From positions 1-64,000 of the forward strand of contig NZ_SPUM01000011.1 of the NCBI RefSeq assembly GCF_004614195.1: a stretch of DNA of 64,000 nt, in the 5' to 3' direction. The translations under genes and the position numbers were made by a program. Below, piece by piece: positions 25,167-35,232 of the stretch. The DNA is from Massilia horti. Lineage in GTDB: Bacteria; Pseudomonadota; Gammaproteobacteria; Burkholderiales; Burkholderiaceae_D. Under the pieces are notes generated by a model. That model did no database searches. It saw only the letters and a program-made list of their open reading frames with translations, and was not told the origin of the DNA. Numbering within the stretch: the stretch's first letter is position 1; each line of letters opens with the position of its first letter.

Positions 25167-25943
25167 ATGTTTCACAAAACCCTGGCCCGCGTGGCGCTGC
25201 TGTGCGCGGCGCTGGCGAGCAACGCCGCCTGGGCCGGCGGCTGTCCTGCCCACTATGTCGAGGGGCGCCTGCCCGAAATCCGCAATCCCAAGCTGGCCCC
25301 TGCCACCCGCGAGTTATGCTACGGTGTGTTCGGCGTCATGCATTCGGGGCTCACGCGCACGCCCCTGTGGTCGGCTGAATTCCTGAAGGCCGACAACGTT
25401 GAGGCAGCCCAGGGGCTGAGCCGGGAAAACTCGTTCCACGCCGAACCCAAGCTGCCACCGGCCGAGCGCGCCGAGCTGTCCGATTATGCGCGCAGCGGCT
25501 TCGACCGCGGGCACATGGCGCCGAACGGCGACATGCCGGACCGGCGCTCGCAGCAGGAGAGCTTCACCCTGGCCAACATGGTCCCGCAGGACGGCGACAA
25601 CAACCGCCATGTCTGGGCCGCCATTGAGGGCGCGGTGCGCAAGATGGCCAAGCGCGAGGGTGCGTTGTATGTGATTACCGGGCCGGCCTTCCTAGGCAAG
25701 AACCTGCGCAAGGTCGGCAATGTGCTGGTGCCGAGCCACCTGTACAAGGTGGTCTACAGCCCGCGCCAGAAGGCGGGCGCCGCCTGGTTCATTGAGAACC
25801 GGGCGGACGCGCAGCCGAACGTGATTCCGGTTGCGGAATTGGAGCGGATCGTCGGCATCGAGCTGCTGCCGTCGCTGTCGGAGGCGCAGAAGGAACGCAT
25901 GCTGCGCCTGCCGAAGATTCGCGAGAAGAAACGGGGGGCATGA
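25167..25943 (+). CDS. Secreted DNA/RNA non-specific endonuclease (NucA family)
   Basis: A 258-residue exported nuclease. Signal peptide about residues 1-24, cleaving after NAAWA. The His-Cys/DRGH active-site motif is intact: FDRGHMAPNGDM (about residues 111-122; His is the general base), followed by FTLANMVPQDGDNNRHVW, which supplies the Mg-binding Asn. Family members degrade nucleic acids of either type outside the cytoplasm, for nutrient scavenging or eDNA turnover. The ATG at 25167 gives a clean signal peptide; an upstream start at 25116 does not. The stop overlaps the next small gene (ATGA at 25940), implying coupled translation. Confidence 0.9.
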   Translation: MFHKTLARVALLCAALASNAAWAGGCPAHYVEGRLPEIRNPKLAPATRELCYGVFGVMHSGLTRTPLWSAEFLKADNVEAAQGLSRENSFHAEPKLPPAERAELSDYARSGFDRGHMAPNGDMPDRRSQQESFTLANMVPQDGDNNRHVWAAIEGAVRKMAKREGALYVITGPAFLGKNLRKVGNVLVPSHLYKVVYSPRQKAGAAWFIENRADAQPNVIPVAELERIVGIELLPSLSEAQKERMLRLPKIREKKRGA

Positions 25944-26203
25944 TGAAGAAGGGCAAGGGCGGTTTCGAGCCGTTTGCGAACGAGGCTGACGTACTGCATG
26001 TCGGCAACCTGACGCTGGAGAACCGGCTCGACCGGATCTCGCTGTCGGGCGATCTGGACCTGACGGCGGACCGGCAGGGGCTGGCCGCGGCCAGGATCCT
26101 GCATGAGTTGCTGGGGCAGGTGGTGGCGAAGCTGGAAGCGCAGGCGCTGCCGGACCGGCTGCCGCCGCCGGATGTGAAGACGGTGAATAATCCGTTTAGT
26201 TGA
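25940..26203 (+). CDS. Uncharacterised small protein coupled to the nuclease
   Basis: An 87-residue soluble protein with no signal peptide. It overlaps the nuclease stop by ATGA, so it is translated from the same message. The middle reads LHVGNLTLENRLDRISLSGDLDLTADRQGL, followed by a helix (AARILHELLGQVVAKLEAQ) and a Pro-rich end. I do not recognise a named family. A cytosolic partner or inhibitor of the nuclease is conceivable from the coupling but unsupported by motif. Confidence 0.6.
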   Translation: MMKKGKGGFEPFANEADVLHVGNLTLENRLDRISLSGDLDLTADRQGLAAARILHELLGQVVAKLEAQALPDRLPPPDVKTVNNPFS

Positions 26204-26291
26204 CGGGTTTGCTTGCACGCGAGTTATCCGCCAGTTTTTCCTGTGTCTCGCGCGCCTTCCGTTGGATACGTCGGTGACGTGCCGGCGCCGC

Positions 26292-26387
26292 ACCGCGTGC
26301 GCACAGGTGCGCACCCTACGGCCTGCCGAAGCCCGTAGCCGTAGCAGATCGTAGGGTGCGCACCTGTGCGCACGCGGTGCGCGAAAG
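26292..26387. repeat. Type A dispersed inverted repeat pair, second locus
   Basis: ACCGCGTGCGCAC...GTGCGCACCCTACGGC (26292-26322) and the inverse GTAGGGTGCGCACC...GCGCACGCGGTGCGCGAAAG (26351-26387), separated by 28 bases. The pair can fold into one long hairpin. It occupies most of the gap between the nuclease operon and phaC. Confidence 0.9.
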
Positions 26388-26450
26388 TGGCCTAGTGGAA
26401 CCGCGAGTCAATGTGGTCAAAGCGCGCGCAACCTCACATCCCTTTTCACC

Positions 26451-28256
26451 TCACCGTTCAAGCACATAGGTCCCCGGCGCCGGCGCAAGCGACGGCCCCA
26501 CCTGGCGCGCCGGCACCGGCGGCGCGTGCGATTCATGCCGCAACCAGTCGATCCACGCCGGCCACCACGAGCCGTCGCGCCGCGTTGCCTGGTCCAGCCA
26601 GGTGTCCGCATCGATATAGCAGTCGCCCCGGTGCCGCTCGCCGATGTAGTAGTGCCGGCCCCGGTGCCCCGGTTCGCTGACGATGCCCGCATTGTGCCCG
26701 CCGTTGGTCAGCACGAAGGTCACGTCGCAATTGGCCAGCAGGTGGATCCGGTGCACCGAACGCCACGGGGAGACGTGGTCGCTCATCGTGGCCACGGTGA
26801 AGATCGGTTTTTGCACGTCGGTCAGCGCGACCGGCTTGCCGTCGACGCGGTAGCGGCCGGAGGACAGGTCGTTACGCAGGAACAGCCGCCGCAGGTAGTC
26901 GCTGTGCATGCGGTACGGCATGCGCGTGGTGTCCGCGTTCCACGCCATCAGGTCGTTCATCCGCTGGCGTCGCCCGAGCAGGTACTGCTGGACCGCGAGC
27001 GACCACACCAGGTCGTTCGAACGCAGCAGCCGGAACGCGCCGGCCATCTGGCGGTTGTCCAGGTAGCCCTGTTCCCACATCAGGTCTTCCAGCCACGTGA
27101 CCTGACTTTCGTCGATGAACAGCGACAGTTCGCCCGCTTCGGAAAAATCGGTCTGCGCCGCCAGCAGCGTCATTGAGTTGAGGAGCTTGCGCCCGCTGCA
27201 GGCCAGCGCGGCGGCGGCGATCGCGAGCAATGTGCCGCCCAGGCAGTAGCCGACCGCGTTGACCGGATGCCCGGGGATGAGGGCGTGGATGACGTCGATC
27301 GCGGCCATTACCCCGTCGTCGAGGTAGTCGTTCAGCGAAAGCTCGCGGTCGGCTTCGGTCGGGTTATGCCATGAGATCATGAATACCGTATGGCCGTGCT
27401 CGACCAGGTAGCGCACCAGCGAGTTGTGCGGCGACAGGTCGAGGATGTAGTACTTCATGATCCAGGCCGGCACGATCAGGATCGGCTCGGCGGCCACGGT
27501 CGTGGTCTTGGGCCGGTACTGGATCAGCTCGATGAGCCGGTTGCGGTAGATGACCTCGCCCGAGGTGAGCGCGACTTCGTGGCCCGGCCGGAACTGCTCG
27601 GCACCCGGTGGCGGTTGGCTGCTGGCGCGGCGCTGCATGTCCTCGGCCCAGTAGGTGAGGCCGCGCACGAAATTCAGGCCGCCTTCTTCGATGGTGGCGG
27701 CGATCACGTCCGGATTGGTGGCGACGAAGTTCAGCGGCGACACCGTGTCGAGCAGTTGCCGCGCAACGAACGCGACAAGCTGTTCGTGGTGGCGGGTGAC
27801 GCCGTCGATGCCGGTGGTAGCGTTGTGCCACCACTGCTGGTTGAGCAGGAAGGCTTGCTGCAGCAGGTTGTACGGCCAGCGCTGCCAGGCGTCGCTGCGA
27901 AAGCGCCGGTCCTGCGGCAGCGGGGTGATGCACGGCTCGGTCGGCATGCCGAGCAGGTTGCGGATCGCGTAGGCGAGCCAGCGCATGTCCTTTTTCCATG
28001 CCTTTTCCAGCAGGCGTTGCCACTTGGCCGGCGACAGCGCCAGGTGGGCGATCCAGTCCAGCCCGGCCAGCGTCAGGCTGGTTGGCGCGATGCCCTGGGT
28101 AATGTGGCCGACCATTGCGCGCAGCAGGCGGTCGGCGTCACTGGGCGGCTCAGGCACCGTCCGGTGCAGCGCCACCACGTCCTCGTGCGGCAGCGCGAGG
28201 TGTTCTTCCGGTGGGCGCAGGACGGGGACGTCCGGCGCGAGCGAGCTCATCTCCAT
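26451..28256 (-). CDS. phaC: Poly(3-hydroxyalkanoate) synthase, class I type
   Basis: A 601-residue PHA synthase, cytoplasmic and granule-associated. It polymerises (R)-3-hydroxyacyl-CoA. The N-terminal PhaC_N region (about 70-270) includes WHNATTGIDGVTRHHEQ and FVATNPDVI. The alpha/beta-hydrolase core has the lipase-like box GYCLGG with the nucleophilic Cys (about 337), the Asp in TMSDHVSPW (about 492) and the His in TNGGHNAGI (about 518). An ATG at 28256 has a GGAGA site. No phaA, phaB or phasin is adjacent; DUF2382 stress genes are divergent upstream. Many Massilia carry several PhaC paralogues, so this may be a second copy. Confidence 0.88.
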   Translation of the reverse strand: MEMSSLAPDVPVLRPPEEHLALPHEDVVALHRTVPEPPSDADRLLRAMVGHITQGIAPTSLTLAGLDWIAHLALSPAKWQRLLEKAWKKDMRWLAYAIRNLLGMPTEPCITPLPQDRRFRSDAWQRWPYNLLQQAFLLNQQWWHNATTGIDGVTRHHEQLVAFVARQLLDTVSPLNFVATNPDVIAATIEEGGLNFVRGLTYWAEDMQRRASSQPPPGAEQFRPGHEVALTSGEVIYRNRLIELIQYRPKTTTVAAEPILIVPAWIMKYYILDLSPHNSLVRYLVEHGHTVFMISWHNPTEADRELSLNDYLDDGVMAAIDVIHALIPGHPVNAVGYCLGGTLLAIAAAALACSGRKLLNSMTLLAAQTDFSEAGELSLFIDESQVTWLEDLMWEQGYLDNRQMAGAFRLLRSNDLVWSLAVQQYLLGRRQRMNDLMAWNADTTRMPYRMHSDYLRRLFLRNDLSSGRYRVDGKPVALTDVQKPIFTVATMSDHVSPWRSVHRIHLLANCDVTFVLTNGGHNAGIVSEPGHRGRHYYIGERHRGDCYIDADTWLDQATRRDGSWWPAWIDWLRHESHAPPVPARQVGPSLAPAPGTYVLER

Positions 28257-28415
28257 TTCGGTTCTCCGGTTCGTTCCATGACATGGGAAGCGAAGTGACC
28301 AGCATCGCGCCGGGGTCAGGATGAAACTTGAGGGGGGTCAATGGTGCGCGGTCGGCGTGGCGAATCAGGTAAATTCAAAAAGACTGACGCGAGCATCTTA
28401 GCAGGAGCGGACCAC

Positions 28416-28838
28416 ATGGCAGGCACGCCAGGAGACCCCGGAGACACGCGCACCGCCACGGTGCCCGTTGTGGAGGAGCAGCTGTCGGTCGGCACCCGCA
28501 CGGTGGAGACCGGGGGCGGGGTACGCATCCACAAGACGGTCAGCGAACATCCGGCCGCATTCGATCAATCCGTGTCGCGCGACGAAGTGGTGGTGCGGCA
28601 TGTCCCTGTCGACCGCCTGGTCGCGCCCGGCGAGGCGCCCGTTACCCGTTACGAAGGCGAGACCCTGGTGGTGCCGGTCCTCGAAGAGGAACTGGTGGTC
28701 GAGCGCCGCGTGCGCATCAAGGAAGAGCTGCACATCACCCGGGTACGGCATCCGGAGCGCCGCCAAGGCACGGTGATTCTCAGGTCGGAGCAGGTCAGCG
28801 TCGAGCGCCTCGACGAGGATACCCCGCCTGCAAAGTGA
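28416..28838 (+). CDS. DUF2382 (YsnF/AvaK-type) stress protein, short form
   Basis: A 140-residue acidic protein containing one DUF2382 domain (about 12-125): TVPVVEEQLSVGTRTVETGGGVRIHKTVSE, with the typical alternating EE-LVV-RRV-IKEELHI strands. The family is linked to general stress in Bacillus and cyanobacteria; molecular function is unknown. The ATG at 28416 has CAGGAGCG upstream; the longer frame from 28341 adds non-homologous basic residues. It is followed 24 bases later by a longer DUF2382 protein, forming a two-gene unit. Confidence 0.75.
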   Translation: MAGTPGDPGDTRTATVPVVEEQLSVGTRTVETGGGVRIHKTVSEHPAAFDQSVSRDEVVVRHVPVDRLVAPGEAPVTRYEGETLVVPVLEEELVVERRVRIKEELHITRVRHPERRQGTVILRSEQVSVERLDEDTPPAK

Positions 28839-28862
28839 TTTCTCAACATTTGGGAGGACGAA

Positions 28863-30368
28863 ATGCAACACATACTGATAGCGGTTTTCGAGGACCGCAG
28901 CGACGCCGAGCGTGCTCAGGACGAGCTGCTGGCGTCGGGTTTTAACAAGCAGGACGTCAAGATTTCGAAGGCCGACGCCACCGGCCAGACCGACAGTGTG
29001 ACCGGCCGCCCGATCATCGAGCGCGCCGAGCCGCCAGAACCGGAAGGCTTTACCGGTAACATCCGCCACATGTTCCAGGGCCTGTTCGGCACCGATACCA
29101 GTCCGCATGCGCAGAAATACACCGATGCTGTGGGCCGCGGGCACCACGTGCTGACCGTGACCACCGCCGACGAGCCGGAAGTGGAGCGCGCCGCCGACAT
29201 CGTCGAGAAGCACGGCCCGGTGGACATCGACGAAAAGGTCGAACAGTGGGCCCGCGAGGCGCCGGCAACGCATCCGGAATCGATGCGCATGAGCGGCGCG
29301 GGCGGCATGCAGCAGAGTGCTCCGCTGTCGTCGCAGTCTGACCTGACCAAGGGTGCCGGCACGCAAACGATGGAGAGCCTGGCGCGGCAGGAAGCCACCA
29401 GCTACCAGCCGCAGCAGGCCGGGGCCGCCACCGGCGCTTCGCTCCAGGGTGCGGCCGCAACCTCGGGCTCGCTGCAGCGCGATACCTCTGTTTCCGGCAC
29501 CACCGCGATTCCCGTGATCGAGGAGCGCCTCAAGGTCGGCAAGCGCGAGGTGCAGCGCGGCGGGGTGCGAGTCTATTCGCGGGTGGTCGAAACCCCGGTC
29601 ACCGAAAACATCGGGCTACGCGAGGAGCATGTGAACGTGGAGCGCCACCAGGTTGACCAGCCGCTGGGTGCCGACGCCAGCACCGCGTTCAGGGAGCAGC
29701 AGATCGAGGTGCGCGAGACCGCCGAGGAACCGGTGGTCGAGAAGACCGCGCGCGTGGTCGAGGAGGTGACGGTCGGCAAGCAGGTCACCGAACGCCAGCA
29801 GGAGATTCACGACACACTGCGCCACACCGAGGTGCAGATCGAGCGCCTGGGCGGCGCCCTGCTCGAGGACGAGTACCGGCAAGACTGGACCAGGAATTAT
29901 TCGGGAGCGGGTGGCAACTACGACGAGTATGCGCCGGCGTACCGCTACGGCGCCGAGATGGCAGGCAGCGACCAGTACCGGGGCCGAAGCTGGAACGATA
30001 TCGAAAACGACGTGAAGAACGGCTGGATAACGCGCCAGGGCCCCGGCGCGGCGCCCACCTGGGAGCGCTTCAAGGCGGCGGCCCGCCACGGCTGGGAGCG
30101 CATGAGGTCCGAATCCGACCTGAACGACATCTACCGTAGCCACTGGAACAGCAACTACGCACCCGCCGGCGGCTCCTATGACGAGTACGCGCCGGCCTAC
30201 CGTTACGGCTACGAGATGGCCCGCAACGACAAGTACAAGGGCCTGTCCTGGAACCAGGTGGAAAACGAACTGCGCCACAACTGGGAGGCGCGTAACGCCG
30301 GCGGGCCCTCGACCTGGGATCGGTTCAAGGACGCGATCCGGCTCGGCTGGGACCGCGTGTCCTCGTGA
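28863..30368 (+). CDS. DUF2382 protein with N-terminal stress domain and two C-terminal 80-residue repeats
   Basis: A 501-residue protein. Residues 1-100 resemble the general-stress 17M-like domain (ILIAVFEDRSDAERAQDELLASGF, then GRGHHVLTVTT). A Gln/Ser/Ala-rich linker (about 135-210) leads to a DUF2382 domain (about 215-330). Two tandem repeats of about 80 residues follow (about 338-420 and 421-500), each with a Y-x-x-x-W-x-x-NY start, the shared core YDEYAPAYRYG-EMA, and a helix ending in GW-R. No signal peptide. Good GGGAGG site before the ATG. It lies in one operon with the short DUF2382 gene and ends 10 bases before a convergent diguanylate cyclase gene. Confidence 0.75.
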   Translation: MQHILIAVFEDRSDAERAQDELLASGFNKQDVKISKADATGQTDSVTGRPIIERAEPPEPEGFTGNIRHMFQGLFGTDTSPHAQKYTDAVGRGHHVLTVTTADEPEVERAADIVEKHGPVDIDEKVEQWAREAPATHPESMRMSGAGGMQQSAPLSSQSDLTKGAGTQTMESLARQEATSYQPQQAGAATGASLQGAAATSGSLQRDTSVSGTTAIPVIEERLKVGKREVQRGGVRVYSRVVETPVTENIGLREEHVNVERHQVDQPLGADASTAFREQQIEVRETAEEPVVEKTARVVEEVTVGKQVTERQQEIHDTLRHTEVQIERLGGALLEDEYRQDWTRNYSGAGGNYDEYAPAYRYGAEMAGSDQYRGRSWNDIENDVKNGWITRQGPGAAPTWERFKAAARHGWERMRSESDLNDIYRSHWNSNYAPAGGSYDEYAPAYRYGYEMARNDKYKGLSWNQVENELRHNWEARNAGGPSTWDRFKDAIRLGWDRVSS

Positions 30369-30377
30369 GTGCCGGGC

Positions 30378-31343
<966 letters not shown>

Positions 31344-31365
31344 GGGCCGTCCTCTGTCCGTTAAG

Positions 31366-31375
31366 CAATTAATTG
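31366..31375. promoter_or_regulatory. CAATTAATTG palindrome, copy 2
   Basis: Identical to the palindrome at 25086-25095 and located 23 bases before the diguanylate cyclase start. A related ATTAATTG is at about 31415-31422. Candidate operator or promoter-proximal site. Confidence 0.35.
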
Positions 31376-31450
31376 ACTGCTGACAAGGCGCATTGTGCCT
31401 GTCGTCGGCAGCTTATTAATTGATGTAGAGCAAGAAGGACGAGCGTAGGC

Positions 31451-32377
31451 TTAACCAGCGACAGTCTCCTTGACGAGCGGTAGGCAGAGCGCCAGCACGG
31501 TTCCGCCCCCGGGGCCGCGCTCAATGCTCAGTTCGCCACAGGCAATCCGGGCCCGTTCGCGCATCCCGGCCAGGCCGTATCCGCGTTCCAGTGCGCCGGC
31601 GGCGAGCCCGACGCCGTCATCCTGCACCCGCAGCATCAGGCGCTCGCCGTCGCTGTGCAGACTCACCCGGACGCGGCTTGCGTGGGAGTGGCGCGCCACG
31701 TTGGCCAGGGCCTCCTGCGTGACCCGGTACAAGATGGCTTCCAGCGCGCGCTGGCCGGCGATGTGCGCGAGCGCTTCGGGGTTCACATCCAGGCAATGCG
31801 TGATGCCGGTGACGCGTGAAAATTCAGCAAGCTGGCGCTCGATCGCGGCCCGCAGCCCTTCGCCCAGACCCAGCGGCCGCAGGTCGTTGATGACGACACG
31901 CAACGTGCGGATCGCGTAATCGAGCTTCGTTCCCATGTCGCTGATTTTTTCGTGCGCGGTGGGATGCATCGTGCTCGTGCAAAGCTCCAGTAGTGACATA
32001 TCGACCCGCAGCGACAACAGGGTCTGGCCCAGGTCGTCGTGGATGTCGCGCGCAATGCGGCTGCGCTCGGCATCACGTACGCCGGCCTGTTCGAGCACCA
32101 GCTTGCAAAGCAGGCTGTGGCTGTCGGCCAGCTCGCGTTCTGCCTGTTCGAGCGCGTCGCGTTCCTGTTCCAGGCGGTCATCGGCCTCGGCGGCCCGGTC
32201 GTCGGACCGGATCTTGTGCCATCCCAGGCAAAAGGCGGCGCCGACGACCAGCAGGATCAGCAGCGCTGCCGACACCGGTGCCGACAGCCGGGCGGGCGCC
32301 GCCAGCGCCGGGCCGCAGGCCGCCAGCAAGGCCAGCATTAACACCGCGCGGGTAAGTCGCTTTCTTACACTGAGCAT
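31451..32377 (-). CDS. Orphan sensor histidine kinase, NarX/DegS type (HisKA_3)
   Basis: A 308-residue kinase. The N-terminal hydrophobic segment (about 10-27, ending GPALAAPA) may be an uncleaved anchor or signal; a second membrane helix (about 34-52) follows with almost no periplasmic loop. A coiled coil (about 62-98) leads to HisKA_3 with the phospho-His in RIARDIHDDLGQ (about 112), then HATPase_c with the N-like block EALANVARHSHA and G boxes DDGVGLAAG and GYGLAGMRERA. Such kinases pair with NarL-type regulators; none is adjacent in the window. The next same-strand gene is the PAS-GGDEF cyclase, which has no receiver. Confidence 0.88.
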   Translation of the reverse strand: MLSVRKRLTRAVLMLALLAACGPALAAPARLSAPVSAALLILLVVGAAFCLGWHKIRSDDRAAEADDRLEQERDALEQAERELADSHSLLCKLVLEQAGVRDAERSRIARDIHDDLGQTLLSLRVDMSLLELCTSTMHPTAHEKISDMGTKLDYAIRTLRVVINDLRPLGLGEGLRAAIERQLAEFSRVTGITHCLDVNPEALAHIAGQRALEAILYRVTQEALANVARHSHASRVRVSLHSDGERLMLRVQDDGVGLAAGALERGYGLAGMRERARIACGELSIERGPGGGTVLALCLPLVKETVAG

Positions 32378-32536
32378 GGCATCCCTTCCGACCTGATTAA
32401 GAAGTTTCCGTACAGAAGGTTACGCCCCGGCGCTGGGCGAATATTGTTCAGCCTCAACCCCATCACGCCGAACATCTTGCGCCAGCGCAAAGAAGGAAAA
32501 AATGCAGGGCGCATCGGCGGTTTGGGGCGCGCGCGG

Positions 32537-32542
32537 TATAAT
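32537..32542 (+). promoter_or_regulatory. Candidate -10 box (TATAAT) of queE
   Basis: A perfect TATAAT lies in an otherwise GC-rich stretch, 23 bases before the GTG start at 32565. No convincing -35 is visible at 16-18 bases. If used, transcription would begin near 32549, which excludes an ATG at 32541 as the start of queE and supports the GTG at 32565. Confidence 0.4.
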
Positions 32543-32564
32543 GAAAGGTTACGAAAGGCTCAAT

Positions 32565-33200
32565 GTGACTTACAGCATCAAAGAAATCTTTTATACGCTG
32601 CAGGGCGAGGGCGCACACTCGGGGCGTCCGGCCGTGTTCTGCCGCTTTTCCGGCTGCAACTTGTGGTCTGGGCGAGAAAGCGACCGCGCGGATGCCGTCT
32701 GCAAGTTCTGCGATACGGACTTTGTCGGCACCGATGGCGAGCGTGGCGGCAAGTTCAAGGACGCGGCGGACCTCGCGAGCGAAATCGACAGCCTGTGGCC
32801 GGCAGCTTGGCCGGCGAGCAAATACGTGGTCTTTACCGGCGGCGAACCGCTGCTGCAGCTCGACAGCGCGCTGATCGACGCCATGCATGCGCGCGGCTTT
32901 ACCATCGCAATCGAAACCAACGGCACGCTTCCGGTCCCGCCCGGTGTGGACTGGGTCTGCGTGAGCCCGAAGATGGGCAGCACCCTGGTGGTCGAGAAGG
33001 GCAACGAAATCAAGGTCGTGATCCCGCAGACGGGCCAGGACCTGGCGGCCTACGAGCACCTGCAGTTCGACAATTTTTACGTGCAGCCGATGGACGGCCC
33101 GCTGGCCGCGCACAACACGCGCCTGGCGATCGAGACCTGCCGCCGCAACCCGAAGTGGAAGCTCAGCCTCCAGACCCATAAACTGTTACAGATTCCCTAA
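32565..33200 (+). CDS. queE: 7-carboxy-7-deazaguanine synthase (radical SAM)
   Basis: A 211-residue radical SAM enzyme of queuosine synthesis, converting 6-carboxytetrahydropterin to CDG. The cluster motif has the long spacing C-x14-C-x2-C (first Cys in FSGCNLW, then CKFCDTDF), as known for the Burkholderia enzyme, not the usual C-x3-C. TGGEPLLQLD and ETNGTLPVP are the conserved SAM and substrate blocks. Start: GTG at 32565 (TYSIKEIFYTLQGEG follows) with GAAAGG 6 bases upstream; an ATG at 32541 overlaps a -10-like TATAAT. queD follows after 6 bases, then tadA with an overlap, giving a tRNA-modification operon. Confidence 0.93.
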   Translation: MTYSIKEIFYTLQGEGAHSGRPAVFCRFSGCNLWSGRESDRADAVCKFCDTDFVGTDGERGGKFKDAADLASEIDSLWPAAWPASKYVVFTGGEPLLQLDSALIDAMHARGFTIAIETNGTLPVPPGVDWVCVSPKMGSTLVVEKGNEIKVVIPQTGQDLAAYEHLQFDNFYVQPMDGPLAAHNTRLAIETCRRNPKWKLSLQTHKLLQIP

Positions 33201-33206
33201 GCTTCC

Positions 33207-34131
<925 letters not shown>

Positions 34132-34157
34132 TCACCCTCCCGGGGGAGTGCGCGCGA

Positions 34158-34184
34158 TTGCCACGAGCGCCGTCGCCGTGGCAA
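34158..34184. other. Stem-loop after tadA
   Basis: Perfect 8-base arms TTGCCACG (34158-34165) and CGTGGCAA (34177-34184) with an 11-base loop, 27 bases after the tadA stop. Only AAAATGG follows, so it is not a classical terminator. It may mark the end of the queuosine operon or be part of the leader of the next gene. Confidence 0.35.
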
Positions 34185-34305
34185 AAATGGTATGCTGGTT
34201 TCCAGGTCGCCGCCGCCCGGTGGCAGGAGATTTCAGCTTGTTTCTCGCATTCGTTTTGTGCCGCATACCGCCCCTCGTGGGCGGCCCCGGCGTCGGTGGT
34301 CTGCC

Positions 34306-35232
34306 ATGCCTACCCTGAGTGCAAACGGAATTCGCATCGCCTTCGATACAACCGGCGACCCGAAGGCCGCGCCGCTGCTGCTGGTGCACGGCCTGGGCAT
34401 GCAGCTCACAGCCTGGCCGGACGAGCTGGTCGAAGGCCTGGCCGACCTAGGGTTTTACGTGATCCGCTTCGACAACCGCGACTGCGGCCTGTCGACCAAG
34501 TTCGACCGCGCCGGCACGCCCAACCTCGCGCTGGTCTGGCTCAAATCGAAGATCGGCTGGCCGCTGCGCCCGCCATACACACTCGACGACATGGCCGACG
34601 ACGCGCTTGGCGTGATGTCGGCGCTCGGCGTCGCGCGCGCGCACGTGGTCGGCGTTTCGATGGGCGGCATGGTTGCGCAGATCCTCGCGGCGCGCCACCC
34701 GGGCCGGGTTCTGAGCCTGACCTCGATCATGTCCAGCAGCGGCCGGCGCGGACTGCCCGGTCCGACCCGGCTAGCGCGCCGGGCGCTGCTGCGCCGGCCG
34801 CCGCGCCTGGCCGACAGCGACGCGATGATCGAGCACGCGCTGGCGCTGTTCAAGGCGATCGGCAGCCCGGCCTACCCGACGCCCGACAAGCTGCTGCGGC
34901 GGCGCGTATCGCGCGCGCTGCGGCGCTGCTGCTGTCCCTCGGGCGTGGCGCGCCAGATGCTGGCCGTGGCCGCCTCGGGCGAGCGTAGCGCGTTGCTGGG
35001 CACCATCGCTGTGCCCACCCTCGTGATCCATGGCGCCGCCGACCCCCTGGTGCCGGTCGCCTGCGGCATCGACACTGCCGAGCAGATCCCGGGCGCGCGC
35101 CTCGAAGTCATCGAGGGCATGGGGCACGACCTGCCCGGACAGCTGCTGGAGCGGATCATCGCCTTGATCGACGCTCATGCGCACGGTAAGATGACGCCGG
35201 ATTCAACACCCCGGCTATTCGTCAAACAGTGA
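34306..35232 (+). CDS. Alpha/beta hydrolase
   Basis: A 308-residue alpha/beta-fold hydrolase. The oxyanion block LLLVHGLGMQLTAW (about 22-36), nucleophile elbow GVSMGGM (Ser about 113), acid in IHGAADPLVPV and His in GMGHDLPG form the expected triad. Substrate unknown; the closest flavour is the pimeloyl-ester/peroxidase-like carboxylesterase group. A basic stretch (ARRALLRRPPRLA) interrupts the cap domain. The ATG at 34306 (MPTLSANGIRIAFD) is preferred over an in-frame ATG at 34192, which would add a 38-residue Arg/Pro-rich extension with no ribosome site. It overlaps ldcA by GTGA. Confidence 0.8.
   Translation: MPTLSANGIRIAFDTTGDPKAAPLLLVHGLGMQLTAWPDELVEGLADLGFYVIRFDNRDCGLSTKFDRAGTPNLALVWLKSKIGWPLRPPYTLDDMADDALGVMSALGVARAHVVGVSMGGMVAQILAARHPGRVLSLTSIMSSSGRRGLPGPTRLARRALLRRPPRLADSDAMIEHALALFKAIGSPAYPTPDKLLRRRVSRALRRCCCPSGVARQMLAVAASGERSALLGTIAVPTLVIHGAADPLVPVACGIDTAEQIPGARLEVIEGMGHDLPGQLLERIIALIDAHAHGKMTPDSTPRLFVKQ

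Noticed and set aside
25020..25170. FliA (sigma-28) promoter for the short-loop chemoreceptor
   Set aside because: CTCGATAA resembles a -10 element but no TAAA lies at the right spacing upstream.
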